A stretch of 64,000 bases of DNA from NCBI RefSeq assembly GCF_963677315.1, contig NZ_OY781940.1, forward strand, positions 248,001-312,000, written 5' to 3'. This stretch comes from an uncultured Sphaerochaeta sp. GTDB lineage: Bacteria; Spirochaetota; Spirochaetia; Sphaerochaetales; Sphaerochaetaceae. This document shows positions 33,406 through 42,272 of the stretch, piece after piece. Each line of letters begins with the position of its first letter. The first letter of the stretch is position 1. The notes under the pieces were generated by a model. The model was not told where the DNA came from and ran no database searches. It saw only the letters and a list, made by a program, of their open reading frames with translations. Both the position numbers and the translations under genes were made by a program.

Positions 33406-34151
33406 TCAATTTCCTCCTGCTTCTTCAGGACCTCCATGACCGTATCGAGGGCTCCTTTGAGCCCCATACGCATCTGCTTTGCATACGGATTGTAACGCTG
33501 CAGGTCATAGAACAGCTGCATTGGATCATTGCAGGTCTGTTCTACAATACTCATAAGGGTCCGATATCCCTTGGTCGCCAGTTTGGTATCGCCAAGGGAG
33601 AGTTCAGAGAGTGTACGCCCCACGAAGTGGGTAATCCCCTGAGACCAGGCAGCCTCACGGTCGTGCTGGTCACAGCTCATATGCATAACATCGAGGCCCC
33701 AACGGGCAAATTCATCCACCCACCAGGAGAGCGTCTCGGTCTTGCAATTGACCGGACAGATCACCAAGGGAAGGCCTTTCACCCCATTCTTGCCGGAATC
33801 AGGGCCAAACATTGGGTGGGTTGCTATGCTTTGCACAGAGGAAGGAAGCAGGTCCTGCATAATCTTTGCCGGATACAGCTTCACCGAACAGGTGTCCATC
33901 ACCACGGTGTCCTTCCCGATATTTCCAGCGGTACGTGTCAGTACGTCCTTGAAGGCGCTGATGGAAACACAATAGAACAAAGCAGAACAGGTAAGGACTT
34001 CCTCCTCACTGCCGAGATGCACCCCTGGGGGAACGGTTTTATTCCGTCTACTGTAGGCGATTACCTCAAACCCATGTCCAGCTAACTCCTTGGCCCAGAA
34101 GGATCCAAATCGTCCCAAGCCATATACTCCGATGCGCATGCTCTCTTTCAT
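33402..34151 (-). CDS. tyrA: Prephenate dehydrogenase
   Basis: NAD(P)-dependent step to tyrosine. The 249 residues start MKESMRIGVYGLGRFGSFWAKEL with the Rossmann GxGxxG. THPMFGPDSG is the substrate-binding segment and HDREAAWSQGITHFVGRTL follows. There is no fused chorismate mutase or ACT domain. The ATG at 34151 lies 7 bases after TACAAT of a TTGCCC-17-TACAAT promoter (34180-34159 on the minus strand), with no ribosome-binding site, so a leaderless mRNA is predicted. It heads tyrA-mtaB-GNAT. Confidence 0.92.
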   Translation of the reverse strand: MKESMRIGVYGLGRFGSFWAKELAGHGFEVIAYSRRNKTVPPGVHLGSEEEVLTCSALFYCVSISAFKDVLTRTAGNIGKDTVVMDTCSVKLYPAKIMQDLLPSSVQSIATHPMFGPDSGKNGVKGLPLVICPVNCKTETLSWWVDEFARWGLDVMHMSCDQHDREAAWSQGITHFVGRTLSELSLGDTKLATKGYRTLMSIVEQTCNDPMQLFYDLQRYNPYAKQMRMGLKGALDTVMEVLKKQEEIE

Positions 34152-34288
34152 GAACCGCATTGTACTGGAAAGCAAACAAACGGGCAAGGAGGAGGCTGGA
34201 ATGCCCAACCATCGAGCCTTTTCTAAGAGATTCTAACGTGATACACTGATCTGGTACTATCTAATCTAACCTGTCAAGGAGCATAACC

Positions 34289-35290
34289 ATGACGTTTGCA
34301 GAAAAAATGAAGGCCCAAGCAATTGAGGCCCAGAAAAATCTCGTCCTGGCCGAGGGTACTGAGAGCAGAACCATCCAGGCCGCAAGGAAGATTATCGATG
34401 AAAAATTGGCCAAATCGGTCATCTTGGTCGGTGCAGTGGATGCAGTGAAGAAAGCTGCAGAAGCAGTAAAGATCTCACTTGAAGGGATCTCAATTGTAGA
34501 CCCCTCTTCCAGTGAAGATCGTGAGGCTTTTGCCAAGGAATACCATGAGCTTAGAAAGCATAAAGGATTGAGCGAGGATGAAGCTTACCAGGGTATTATC
34601 GATCCTCTTCGCTGGGGAGCCATGATGGTCCGCCTGGGAAAGGCTGATGCAATGGTTGCCGGCGCTGAGAACACCACAGGCAACGTGCTTCTTGCTGCCT
34701 TCCAGATCATCAAGACCAAGCCCGGGATCAAGTTTGCATCCTCATGTTTCGTCATGGCAACAGACAAGAGCGAATATGGGGCAAACGGCTCATTCATTTT
34801 TGCTGACTGTGCCACCATCCCCAACCCAACAGCTGAACAGCTGGCTGAGATTGCAGAAGCTTCTGCATTATCCTGCAAAACCTTCCTCAACACCGAGGCA
34901 AAGGTGGCCATGCTCAGCTACTCAACCAAGGGCTCTGCAAAGGGTGATTTGGTCGACAAGGTGGTTACCGCTACCAATCTGGTCAAGGAAAAACTTCCTG
35001 AGTTGCAGATTGACGGGGAGTTGCAGCTCGATGCAGCCATTGTTCCCAGTGTTGCCAAGAGCAAGGCTCCTGATTCCACCGTCGCCGGTGGTGCCAATAC
35101 CCTGATCTTCCCTGACCTCCAGGCTGGAAATATCGGCTACAAGCTTGTACAGCGCCTTGCTGGAGCTGAGGCCTATGGCCCAATCCTCCAGGGATTCGCC
35201 AAGCCGATCAGTGATCTCAGCCGTGGGTGTTCCGTTGAGGATATCGTGGTGACCAGTGCAATCACACTTGCACAGGCAGCAAGCATCTAA
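34289..35290 (+). CDS. pta: Phosphate acetyltransferase
   Basis: Interconverts acetyl-CoA and acetyl phosphate. The 333 residues are the short Pta form without regulatory domain. [15 protein letters not shown] at the N terminus, [39 protein letters not shown] and [21 protein letters not shown] are family blocks. ATG at 34289 follows AAGGAG. It is a single gene; ackA is not in the window. A GC hairpin follows the stop. Confidence 0.96.
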   Translation: MTFAEKMKAQAIEAQKNLVLAEGTESRTIQAARKIIDEKLAKSVILVGAVDAVKKAAEAVKISLEGISIVDPSSSEDREAFAKEYHELRKHKGLSEDEAYQGIIDPLRWGAMMVRLGKADAMVAGAENTTGNVLLAAFQIIKTKPGIKFASSCFVMATDKSEYGANGSFIFADCATIPNPTAEQLAEIAEASALSCKTFLNTEAKVAMLSYSTKGSAKGDLVDKVVTATNLVKEKLPELQIDGELQLDAAIVPSVAKSKAPDSTVAGGANTLIFPDLQAGNIGYKLVQRLAGAEAYGPILQGFAKPISDLSRGCSVEDIVVTSAITLAQAASI

Positions 35291-35302
35291 GTTTCAAAGT
35301 GA

Positions 35303-35327
35303 GGGCGGGAGTTTCATTTTCCCGCCC
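35303..35327 (+). terminator. Hairpin after pta
   Basis: GGGCGGG pairs with CCCGCCC across an 11-base loop ending in TTTT, then TTG. The U-tract after the stem is weak. The -35 box of the next promoter begins right after the stem. Confidence 0.6.
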
Positions 35328-35356
35328 TTGCCACGTTCCATACTTTTCTATACGAT
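35328..35356 (+). promoter_or_regulatory. Promoter of the second MATE gene
   Basis: TTGCCA at 35328-35333, 17 bases, TACGAT at 35351-35356. Confidence 0.5.
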
Positions 35357-35383
35357 TGCCTCGTCTCCAAGGGTAGACAAGGC

Positions 35384-36781
35384 ATGCTCAGAAGTACAAA
35401 ACCATTGAATCTTCTCGATCGATCACTTCCTGCGAGAACCATCATCTGGGCACTCGCCTGGCCTACCATCCTTGAACAATTCCTACAAGTCACCGTTACC
35501 TATGTCGATTCAGCCATGGTGGGTTCTCTTGGTGCACAGGCAACTGCAGCAGTTTCTGTTCCAGCTTCCACCATCTGGCTGGTGAATGGGTGGATGAACG
35601 CGTTTGCCATCGGCTTCTCTGTGTTGATGGCACGTAACCTTGGCAGCGGAAAGACTGACAGAGCCCGTCTCATTACCAGACAGGCAATCCTATCTTCTCT
35701 CTTTTTTGGATTGTTCCTGACCTTCTCTTTCCTCATCATTGCAAGAAGACTTCCCTCATGGATAGGTGCTGAGGCAGCGGTGGAACCATTGGCACAGCAG
35801 TACTTCCACTATATCGCCTTGGGATACCTTCCGAACCTACTCATGATTCTCATCAGTACCCTGCTTCGCCTCAGTGGGGACTCCAGGACACCGCTCTATC
35901 TCAATGGCCTGAACAACCTCATGAACATCCTTCTCAATCTCTTCTTCATCTTCCCAAGCATCCCTCTGGGAGTAGTTACTCTTCCTGGTCTTGGACTCGG
36001 GGTGAGGGGAGCTGCAATGGCAACCAGTATCAGTTGCACAGTCACCAGCATCCTGCTTTTTGGGATATTGCTTACAACAAGCAACCCTATCCGCCTTTCA
36101 CTGAAAGGGAGTTGGAAATTCGATGCCGCCATTCTCAAGAGCTCACTCCGTCTGGCTCTTCCGATGGCACTTGAACGATCGACGCTCTCATTCGGCCAGA
36201 TCGTCTACACGAAAATGGTTGGAACATTGGGAACCACCGCCCTTGCTGCACACTTCTTGGCGATCAATGCAGAGTCTATGACCTACCTACCGGCAAGTGG
36301 CTTCGCCACCGCAGCCACCACACTGGTGGCTCAATCACTGGGCAGCGAAGACAAACAACTTGCCCGCCGTTTCGCCAGCACCTGCGTTGCGATGGGAACA
36401 CTCCTGATGACACTCATGGGAGTAATCCTCTACCTGTTTGCCCCTCTTCTGATGAGCTTCTTTACCCGTGATGCCCAGGTCATTGCACTTGGATCCCGGG
36501 TATTGCGTCTGGAAGCCTTCGCTGAGCCTGCCTTCGGCCTCTCCATTCTTGTGTTTGGGGTACTTCGTGGTGCGGGAGATACCAAAGGGCCCTTTCATAT
36601 CGCGGTAACCGGGATGTGGTTGATCCGACTTCCCCTTGCCTACCTGTTGCTGAGCACAACCAATCTTGCACTCATGGGTATCTGGCTTGCAATGGTCGCT
36701 GACCTGAATATCAGGGGAATCATCTGTCTTGTACGGTATCGCCGGTTTACGTGGCTTGATAGTTGGAGAGAGACTCACTAA
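35384..36781 (+). CDS. MATE-family efflux transporter, second copy
   Basis: A 465-residue MATE antiporter with 12 predicted helices. RSLPARTIIWALAWPTILEQFLQ, YVDSAMVGSLGAQATAA and the repeat-2 block ALAAHFLAINAESMTYLPASGFATAATTLVAQSLG are typical. It is only distantly similar to the MATE protein at 16.1 kb and looks like a different subgroup. The ATG at 35384 has AAGGG 10 bases upstream. The last 35 bases overlap the convergent rsmA 3' end. Confidence 0.92.
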   Translation: MLRSTKPLNLLDRSLPARTIIWALAWPTILEQFLQVTVTYVDSAMVGSLGAQATAAVSVPASTIWLVNGWMNAFAIGFSVLMARNLGSGKTDRARLITRQAILSSLFFGLFLTFSFLIIARRLPSWIGAEAAVEPLAQQYFHYIALGYLPNLLMILISTLLRLSGDSRTPLYLNGLNNLMNILLNLFFIFPSIPLGVVTLPGLGLGVRGAAMATSISCTVTSILLFGILLTTSNPIRLSLKGSWKFDAAILKSSLRLALPMALERSTLSFGQIVYTKMVGTLGTTALAAHFLAINAESMTYLPASGFATAATTLVAQSLGSEDKQLARRFASTCVAMGTLLMTLMGVILYLFAPLLMSFFTRDAQVIALGSRVLRLEAFAEPAFGLSILVFGVLRGAGDTKGPFHIAVTGMWLIRLPLAYLLLSTTNLALMGIWLAMVADLNIRGIICLVRYRRFTWLDSWRETH

Positions 36782-37625
36782 GGGAGAGAAACTGGGGCCA
36801 AGAAAGGGCTTCAGCCCTGAGGGACGGATCAACATTGCTCTCAGCAAGCAGTGATGCCACGCCTTCCTTACCCAGCAGTGCACCAATCTTTCCACCCATC
36901 AGATTATTTTTCACCGTCTTTCTGCGCTGGGCAAACAAGTCCCTGATGACCAACAAGAAATGTGGACGCAGCTCATCCTTGACCAAACTCTCCTCTCGCA
37001 GTGCAAAGTGCACTACACTGCTGGTGACATTGGGTTTAGGGAAAAATGCTCCTGCATTGATGACAAACGATTGGGTCACCTCATAATCCATCTGGGCAAG
37101 AAGCGAGAATGATGACCACATCTTTGACCCTGGAGATGCACAGAGACGGTCAACCACCTCTTTTTGCAGGGTAAAGACCATCTGCGGGATACGATACCCT
37201 TCCTCAAGGATTTTCGCGATCACCACTGATCCTACATTGTAGGGAAGATTACCACAGACCCGTTCAGGCAAAGCCGCTTGCCCAAAGGTTTTCGGCAAGG
37301 TCTTCAAGGCATCACCTTCAACAAGATGGAAGTTAGGCTCCTCACCGAATGCATGCTCCCTGAGAATCCTGCAGAACCCATGGTCAATCTCGAAAGCAGT
37401 AACCGCAGCACCTCTTTCCAAAAGCAACGCGGTAAGGGAACCAATCCCAGGGCCGACTTCCCAAACCGTAGTATTCTCCAGCGGTTCAAGGAGTGAGACG
37501 ATGCGTTCACGGACCGGTTTCGAGATCAGGAAGTTCTGTCCAAATTTCTTGGTCATCGCGAGTCCCTCTTTCTGCAACAGATCGCTGATCGCATGTGGCG
37601 AATCGTAGGCAAAGTTCCAACGCAT
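36747..37625 (-). CDS. rsmA: 16S rRNA dimethyladenosine transferase RsmA/KsgA
   Basis: Dimethylates the two adenines of the 16S helix 45 loop. The 292 residues include KKFGQNFLISKPVRERIV, the SAM site VWEVGPGIGSLTALLL, and the catalytic CGNLPYNVGS. ATG at 37625 follows AAGGAGAG; upstream in-frame starts lack it. The first 119 bases lie inside the 3' end of the comEC reading frame, a long same-strand overlap. The stop overlaps the convergent MATE gene by 35 bases. Confidence 0.95.
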   Translation of the reverse strand: MRWNFAYDSPHAISDLLQKEGLAMTKKFGQNFLISKPVRERIVSLLEPLENTTVWEVGPGIGSLTALLLERGAAVTAFEIDHGFCRILREHAFGEEPNFHLVEGDALKTLPKTFGQAALPERVCGNLPYNVGSVVIAKILEEGYRIPQMVFTLQKEVVDRLCASPGSKMWSSFSLLAQMDYEVTQSFVINAGAFFPKPNVTSSVVHFALREESLVKDELRPHFLLVIRDLFAQRRKTVKNNLMGGKIGALLGKEGVASLLAESNVDPSLRAEALSWPQFLSLSESLSNYQAT

Positions 37626-38991
37626 ACTCTCTCCTTCGTTTTGTTTGCAAGACTCGCTTAGCATAGCCAATTGCGATAAGCGAGGTCAACAGAACAAGCA
37701 CAAAGAGCGCATAGCTCCCCCATGACAGCATCCAGATCTGCTCACTACCAAAGGTGAGCAATGCATCCACTCCCCGATACACAAGACCAAGAGGAGATGA
37801 ACACCAGGCGCCGCACAAGAGTGCCAGGAAACTGAACAACATGGCAAGATTGATCAGGAGGGTTGCAGGGACACTGTAGAGCAAGCCTGCTGGATTCCAG
37901 GAACCTGTAAGCATCATACTGGCAGGGCCTGTGCCAAGAACAGCAAGCGCTGTGCTTATAAGGGGTAATGAAGGGAGACCACTTCCGAAGAGTATCATGG
38001 CAAAAGCAGCATAACTGTAGAGAAACGCAAAATGCATAACCGAGTTCGGGAAAAGCCATACTTGCAGAAACCCCGTGAGATAGAAAGGAACGAGCAAGGG
38101 GAATTGTTTCGTAAACGGTCCCAATTGAAACAAATACATACCCAATGCTCTGAGTAATGAAGGTTTCGGCCCCACAGCCATTACATAGAGACAGGGGACG
38201 ATGAGTGCAAAACGCTTACCCCAATAGGGACCGAAGAGACGCTTGGCCCCTATACCTGCAAGCAAAATAAAAAAATGCAGGTGCATTCCCGATAGGGCAA
38301 GGATATGGGCACATCCACAAAGGATTGCCTTATCCTTGAGAGCGAAGGATTCCCCGCTCAACTGCCCCAAAAGCAGAAGGGAAGCAAGAGCCCTTACCTG
38401 TGCATCCTCGATACACACGTCCAGGCGTCCTTGCAATCGTTCTAGCATGGTTCGACGCCCAAGTGCAAACGGAGGTATCACAAGTACCTGTATATCCCCC
38501 CCATAGAAGACAGATCCGGTATCGTCCCACTGCCCCCAAACCTGGATAGTACTGGAAGCTACCAATACCTCTTCTACAGGAACCAAAACCGGTATAACGC
38601 CGGAAGCACTTCCCCCATAGCCCCCTTTGGATGCACACCCTGTCAATGTAAGACGCAGCAACTGATCTCCACTACGGGACAGTGATGAATCCTCCTGCAA
38701 GGTTCCTTCCAAGCTCACGATTCTATCTTGAGGAATTGCAAAGGATGGAGTACTGCTGGCAATGCCTCTACCCAACAACAGGTAAAAGCAATACACGAGA
38801 GAGATGAGTATGATCAAGGATCTTGAGCAGGAGGGAAAGAATGGCACCACAATGAGCACAAGAACCCCCAAGGCCACTCCCACCAGCAGGGGATAGGCGA
38901 AAAGAAATGACCCACGGCAGGCCAAGTAGATAGCCAGTGTGAATAGAGGGAGCAAGAGTCTCAATGGATGAAAAAGGTCTTCCATATACAT
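37507..38991 (-). CDS. comEC: ComEC/Rec2-type competence-like membrane protein
   Basis: Multi-helix membrane protein of about 494 residues. The ComEC core is shown by CGCAHILALSGMHLHFFILL (HxxAxSGxH) and flanking helices; an OB-like segment lies around residues 90-175. There is no C-terminal metallo-beta-lactamase domain, which longer ComEC proteins carry. ComEC forms the inner-membrane DNA channel in transformation. The start is uncertain: ATG at 38991 after GTGGGG, or GTG at 39003. The last about 40 residues are encoded in the rsmA overlap and look unlike a membrane protein, so an earlier stop may have been lost. Confidence 0.8.
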   Translation of the reverse strand: MYMEDLFHPLRLLLPLFTLAIYLACRGSFLFAYPLLVGVALGVLVLIVVPFFPSCSRSLIILISLVYCFYLLLGRGIASSTPSFAIPQDRIVSLEGTLQEDSSLSRSGDQLLRLTLTGCASKGGYGGSASGVIPVLVPVEEVLVASSTIQVWGQWDDTGSVFYGGDIQVLVIPPFALGRRTMLERLQGRLDVCIEDAQVRALASLLLLGQLSGESFALKDKAILCGCAHILALSGMHLHFFILLAGIGAKRLFGPYWGKRFALIVPCLYVMAVGPKPSLLRALGMYLFQLGPFTKQFPLLVPFYLTGFLQVWLFPNSVMHFAFLYSYAAFAMILFGSGLPSLPLISTALAVLGTGPASMMLTGSWNPAGLLYSVPATLLINLAMLFSFLALLCGAWCSSPLGLVYRGVDALLTFGSEQIWMLSWGSYALFVLVLLTSLIAIGYAKRVLQTKRRREYALELCLRFATCDQRSVAERGTRDDQEIWTELPDLETGP

Positions 38992-39022
38992 GGAAGACCC
39001 CACGGGTTGAATTTTGCTTCAG

Positions 39023-39796
39023 CTACAGCTCCATGAGAGAGACCAGCAAGGCAAGCAGTCCAATATCAAGTCTCTTCTGCATGCTCTGGTGAAACAGACG
39101 GGCAGCAAGACGCTCATCTTTTTTACGTTGCATCCGTTGATTGTGAACTTTCAGTGCCATCCTGTAGAGGCTCTTGTTGTAGATACGTAGATATCGTGCC
39201 AACAATTCTCCAATTTCCTTCAGTGTCTCATTCGAACCATCATAGCTGATTGGTTTAAGAGGCTCCGAGGAGACCAAGGCAAGACTGTTACAAAGTTCAA
39301 GCGGATCGGCGGAAGAGGATTCATCAAGGAACGATTCAACAGCAAACAACTGTTCATCGATTTCCTGTTCTCTCTCCCCACAGCGTAACTTCAGCTCATA
39401 GCGCCTTCTTTGTGCGACAGAGGAGCGAGTGTCCTTCTTGGCAAGGTAACTCCAGGCAAGTACAACCAGACCACCGCTGATAAGCAGTTCATCAACCATG
39501 GGAAGAGGATCCCTGATTGCCAATGACATGAAGAAATAGGAAGCGGTGAACACAACTGCCGAGATCAAGAGCCTTGGGATGTACTGCTTGTTCTGGATCC
39601 AGCGATCGACACTGAAATCAATGGCAGCATAGAGTGCATAGGAAACTTCATCCTTCTGGCTCTTTGTCAGCATTCCACTACTCTTGAGCACAACCTGCTC
39701 ATCTTCACTCCAGTTCCCTACCCGGGTGGTATCAAGGTAGGGAGAGAGTGTGAGGTTTTCTTTGTTCTGTCGTTGCAGTAAATAGCAAGTAATCAC
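39023..39796 (-). CDS. Membrane protein of unknown function
   Basis: A 257-residue protein not recognised. Residues near 75-120 form two membrane helices (LLISAVVFTASYFFMSLAI and VDELLISGGLVVLAWSYLA). The flanking parts are charged: an N-terminal domain of about 70 residues and a long C-terminal helical region with many Lys/Arg/Glu (KVHNQRMQRKKDERLAARL), then a final hydrophobic end. It starts with GTG at 39796 overlapping the phosphohexomutase stop as GTGA, and sits between that gene and comEC. Confidence 0.75.
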   Translation of the reverse strand: MITCYLLQRQNKENLTLSPYLDTTRVGNWSEDEQVVLKSSGMLTKSQKDEVSYALYAAIDFSVDRWIQNKQYIPRLLISAVVFTASYFFMSLAIRDPLPMVDELLISGGLVVLAWSYLAKKDTRSSVAQRRRYELKLRCGEREQEIDEQLFAVESFLDESSSADPLELCNSLALVSSEPLKPISYDGSNETLKEIGELLARYLRIYNKSLYRMALKVHNQRMQRKKDERLAARLFHQSMQKRLDIGLLALLVSLMEL

Positions 39797-41505
39797 GAGA
39801 GGGCCGCCTTATATGCGTCTATCCGTGTACCCAGATTCTGTTCGAACTCGGCACGGTCTGTTCCCTCCGCAGTGAAGAAGAAGTAGTATTTGATTTTCGG
39901 TTCAGTTCCACTTGGTCGTACCACTATCTTGTCTCCACCCTCTAGAAAAAGGATAAGGACATCACTGGGAGGAAATTCTGTTTGTTTCCCGTCAAGCAGA
40001 TCCTGCTTGCTGGTTATTGTATGCCCGGCCAACTCATCACCTTCATTGAGTTTTCGCAGCCCGGTCATTATCTGAGCCATTTTCTCCTTCCCTGATGCTC
40101 CTTCATAGTCCTTTGCAAAGACCGATTCTGTAGAGAACCCCCATGTATCATAAATCTGATCCAATCGATCCTTGAGGGTCAGTCCTTTGCTGGACCAGTG
40201 GCACATCATCTCAACACTCATCAGAGCGCTGCTGATGGCATCCTTGTCACGTACCTGGGGAAGAGTCAGGTATCCGTAGCTCTCTTCACATCCAAACAAG
40301 AAATATTCACGCTCTCCTTTTGGACCTTCCAGAGAAGCAATCTCCTCTGCAATATATTTGAAACCGGTGAGAACATCCTTGCACCTTCCCCCCTGGCTCT
40401 CGACAATTCGCTTCACCAAGTCAGTGGTGACCAGACTCTTCACCACCAGAGGGGTTTTCTTCTCTTGATTCTCACGATCAGCCCCCATCAGGTAATCGGC
40501 AAGCAATACAGCAATCTGGTTACCCGTGAGTAGATGATATACATCTTTCTTTTCCGAAAGTGGAATAGCGATCCCCAGTCGGTCTGCATCAGGGTCGGTT
40601 CCCAGTACGATGTCAGCTTTCTCACGCTTGGCAAGCGCTAAGGCCATCTTCATCGCCTCTGGATGTTCCGGATTGGGCAAGGGAACGGTGGGGAAGTTCC
40701 CATCCGGTTCCTGTTGTTCCTCCACAACCACACACTTGATCCCAACCTGGGAGAGCAGGTGCTGCAAAGGGAGATTGCCTGATCCATGCAGGGGGGTGTA
40801 CACCACCGTAATCGGGTTATTCTGCACCAAGGCAGGCCGTCTGAGATTCTGCAACGCAGTATGAAAGTATGCTTGGTCGACCTTTTCAGGAACAGGGACG
40901 AGCAAACCCTTGGAACGGGCACTTTCAACGCTGATCTTCTTGATATCCTTTGCTTTCACCGCATTTGCGCGTTCAGCGATTCCAAAATCATGGGGAGGTG
41001 TTACTTGTCCTCCATCCTTCCAGTAAACCTTGTACCCGTTGTACTGAGACGGATTATGGCTGGCGGTAATCACAATACCAGCAGTGGTTTGCAGGTAGCG
41101 TACCGCAAAGCTGAGCATCGGAACGGGGTGCAGGACCGGATAGAGAAAGACAGAGACCCCATTTGCGGCAAGTACCAGAGCTGCTTCATTGGCAAAAAGG
41201 TCACTATAGTTACGACTGTCGTACGCAATGACCACTGATGGATTGCTGGATGCCTCACAGAGATACTCACTCAAGCCTTGGGTAACTTTACGAACCATGT
41301 AGGTATTGATTCGGTTGGTGCCACCTCCAATGACGCCCCTCATTCCTGCGGTGCCGAAGGAAAGACTGGTATAGAAACGATCATACAGCGATTCCCAGTC
41401 ACCACCTGCAAGTTCTTGTTCAACAGCTTCCTTGAATACCTGCTGGTCCTCTGCTTGTAGATAAGCTTCAGCCTTGCTTCTTAGATCTTTCTCATTGTAC
41501 GCCAT
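39793..41505 (-). CDS. Phosphoglucomutase/phosphomannomutase, PgcA-like
   Basis: Alpha-D-phosphohexomutase of 570 residues. GTAGMRGVIGGGTNRIN near the N terminus, the catalytic serine loop GIVITASHNPSQYNGYKVYW, the metal loop GTDPDADRLGIAI, the sugar loop GCEESYG and the phosphate loop VRPSGTEPKIKYYF are all present. This subgroup usually converts glucose-1-P and glucose-6-P. The ATG at 41505 (MAYNEKDL) has GGAGG 10 bases upstream and overlaps the gph end by 14 bases. Confidence 0.94.
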   Translation of the reverse strand: MAYNEKDLRSKAEAYLQAEDQQVFKEAVEQELAGGDWESLYDRFYTSLSFGTAGMRGVIGGGTNRINTYMVRKVTQGLSEYLCEASSNPSVVIAYDSRNYSDLFANEAALVLAANGVSVFLYPVLHPVPMLSFAVRYLQTTAGIVITASHNPSQYNGYKVYWKDGGQVTPPHDFGIAERANAVKAKDIKKISVESARSKGLLVPVPEKVDQAYFHTALQNLRRPALVQNNPITVVYTPLHGSGNLPLQHLLSQVGIKCVVVEEQQEPDGNFPTVPLPNPEHPEAMKMALALAKREKADIVLGTDPDADRLGIAIPLSEKKDVYHLLTGNQIAVLLADYLMGADRENQEKKTPLVVKSLVTTDLVKRIVESQGGRCKDVLTGFKYIAEEIASLEGPKGEREYFLFGCEESYGYLTLPQVRDKDAISSALMSVEMMCHWSSKGLTLKDRLDQIYDTWGFSTESVFAKDYEGASGKEKMAQIMTGLRKLNEGDELAGHTITSKQDLLDGKQTEFPPSDVLILFLEGGDKIVVRPSGTEPKIKYYFFFTAEGTDRAEFEQNLGTRIDAYKAALS

Positions 41506-42169
41506 AGATTGCATCCTCCAATTCATCTACCGTATCGACAACCACAGAGCCAGGAAGTGCTTGCAGTTCTTCCTTCGGTCTGAATCCCCACGAGACCAAA
41601 ATATGAGAACACCCAGCATTCTGGGCAGTCTGATAATCCACTTCACTATCCCCAATGTAACAGAGTTCTCCTACGTTTACACCCTGCCTACTGCAAAAAA
41701 GGTCAATGGCATACCGATCGGGCTTTCTGGGAGAGCCCTCTACCAATCCTCTCACAGAAGCAAAAGAATACTGGGGAAGTAGTTGTTGTACAATTTTTTG
41801 GGTAAGGATATCCTCTTTGTTGGAAAGAATACCTAGAGCTATCCCAGAGCCCTCCAATCTATCAAGAAGCGGAAGGATGCCTTCATAGGGATGACTCTTA
41901 TCAGCATAGTGTGCCTGATAATGGTCCATCATTGACTGATAGAGAAATGCAAACCGAGCTTCCTCAACAGGGTGGTTATAGTAGGACAGAGCACCCTTGA
42001 GTGCATTGTAGAGCCCTCGTCCAACAACCTGTTTTGTCAATGTCACTGAGAATGGAGGCAGGCCCTCCAAGGAAAGAGCAGCATTGAAAGCACTACGGAT
42101 ATCCTCAATGGTATCAATGAGGGTACCGTCCATATCAAAGAGGATTGCCTTTTGCAACGGTTTCAACAT
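41492..42169 (-). CDS. gph: HAD-family phosphatase, phosphoglycolate phosphatase-like
   Basis: A 225-residue HAD hydrolase. AILFDMDGTLIDT (motif I), GILSNKEDI (motif II), the Lys in RKPDRYAID and CYIGDSEVDYQTAQNAG (motif IV) are visible. Phosphoglycolate or a similar small phosphate ester is likely; the assignment within the family is uncertain. ATG at 42169 lies 6 bases after GATAAT with no Shine-Dalgarno sequence, predicting a leaderless mRNA. It heads the operon gph, phosphohexomutase, membrane gene, comEC, rsmA and is divergent from the methyltransferase gene. Confidence 0.88.
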   Translation of the reverse strand: MLKPLQKAILFDMDGTLIDTIEDIRSAFNAALSLEGLPPFSVTLTKQVVGRGLYNALKGALSYYNHPVEEARFAFLYQSMMDHYQAHYADKSHPYEGILPLLDRLEGSGIALGILSNKEDILTQKIVQQLLPQYSFASVRGLVEGSPRKPDRYAIDLFCSRQGVNVGELCYIGDSEVDYQTAQNAGCSHILVSWGFRPKEELQALPGSVVVDTVDELEDAIYGVQ

Positions 42170-42175
42170 ATCGCC

Positions 42176-42205
42176 ATTATCGAACATAGAGCGGTGACAA
42201 GTCAA
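42176..42205 (-). promoter_or_regulatory. gph operon promoter
   Basis: Minus strand TTGACT (42205-42200), 18 bases, GATAAT (42181-42176), then 6 bases to the ATG. Confidence 0.65.
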
Positions 42206-42208
42206 CAA

Positions 42209-42250
42209 ACGTTTCGACAAAAGGAAGACCCTACGTTTTGACAAAAGAAG
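42209..42250. repeat. Imperfect tandem repeat between divergent promoters
   Basis: ACGTTTCGACAAAAGGAAG at 42209-42227 is repeated as ACGTTTTGACAAAAGAAG at 42233-42250, offset 24 bases. The second copy contains the TTGACA -35 box of the methyltransferase gene. It could be a pair of regulator sites or a local duplication. Confidence 0.55.
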
Positions 42251-42266
42251 TACTCTCCGCTATTGT
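42238..42266 (+). promoter_or_regulatory. Promoter of the rRNA methyltransferase gene
   Basis: TTGACA at 42238-42243 (consensus), 17 bases, TATTGT at 42261-42266, then 6 bases to the ATG. Confidence 0.65.
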
Positions 42267-42272
42267 GTACCC

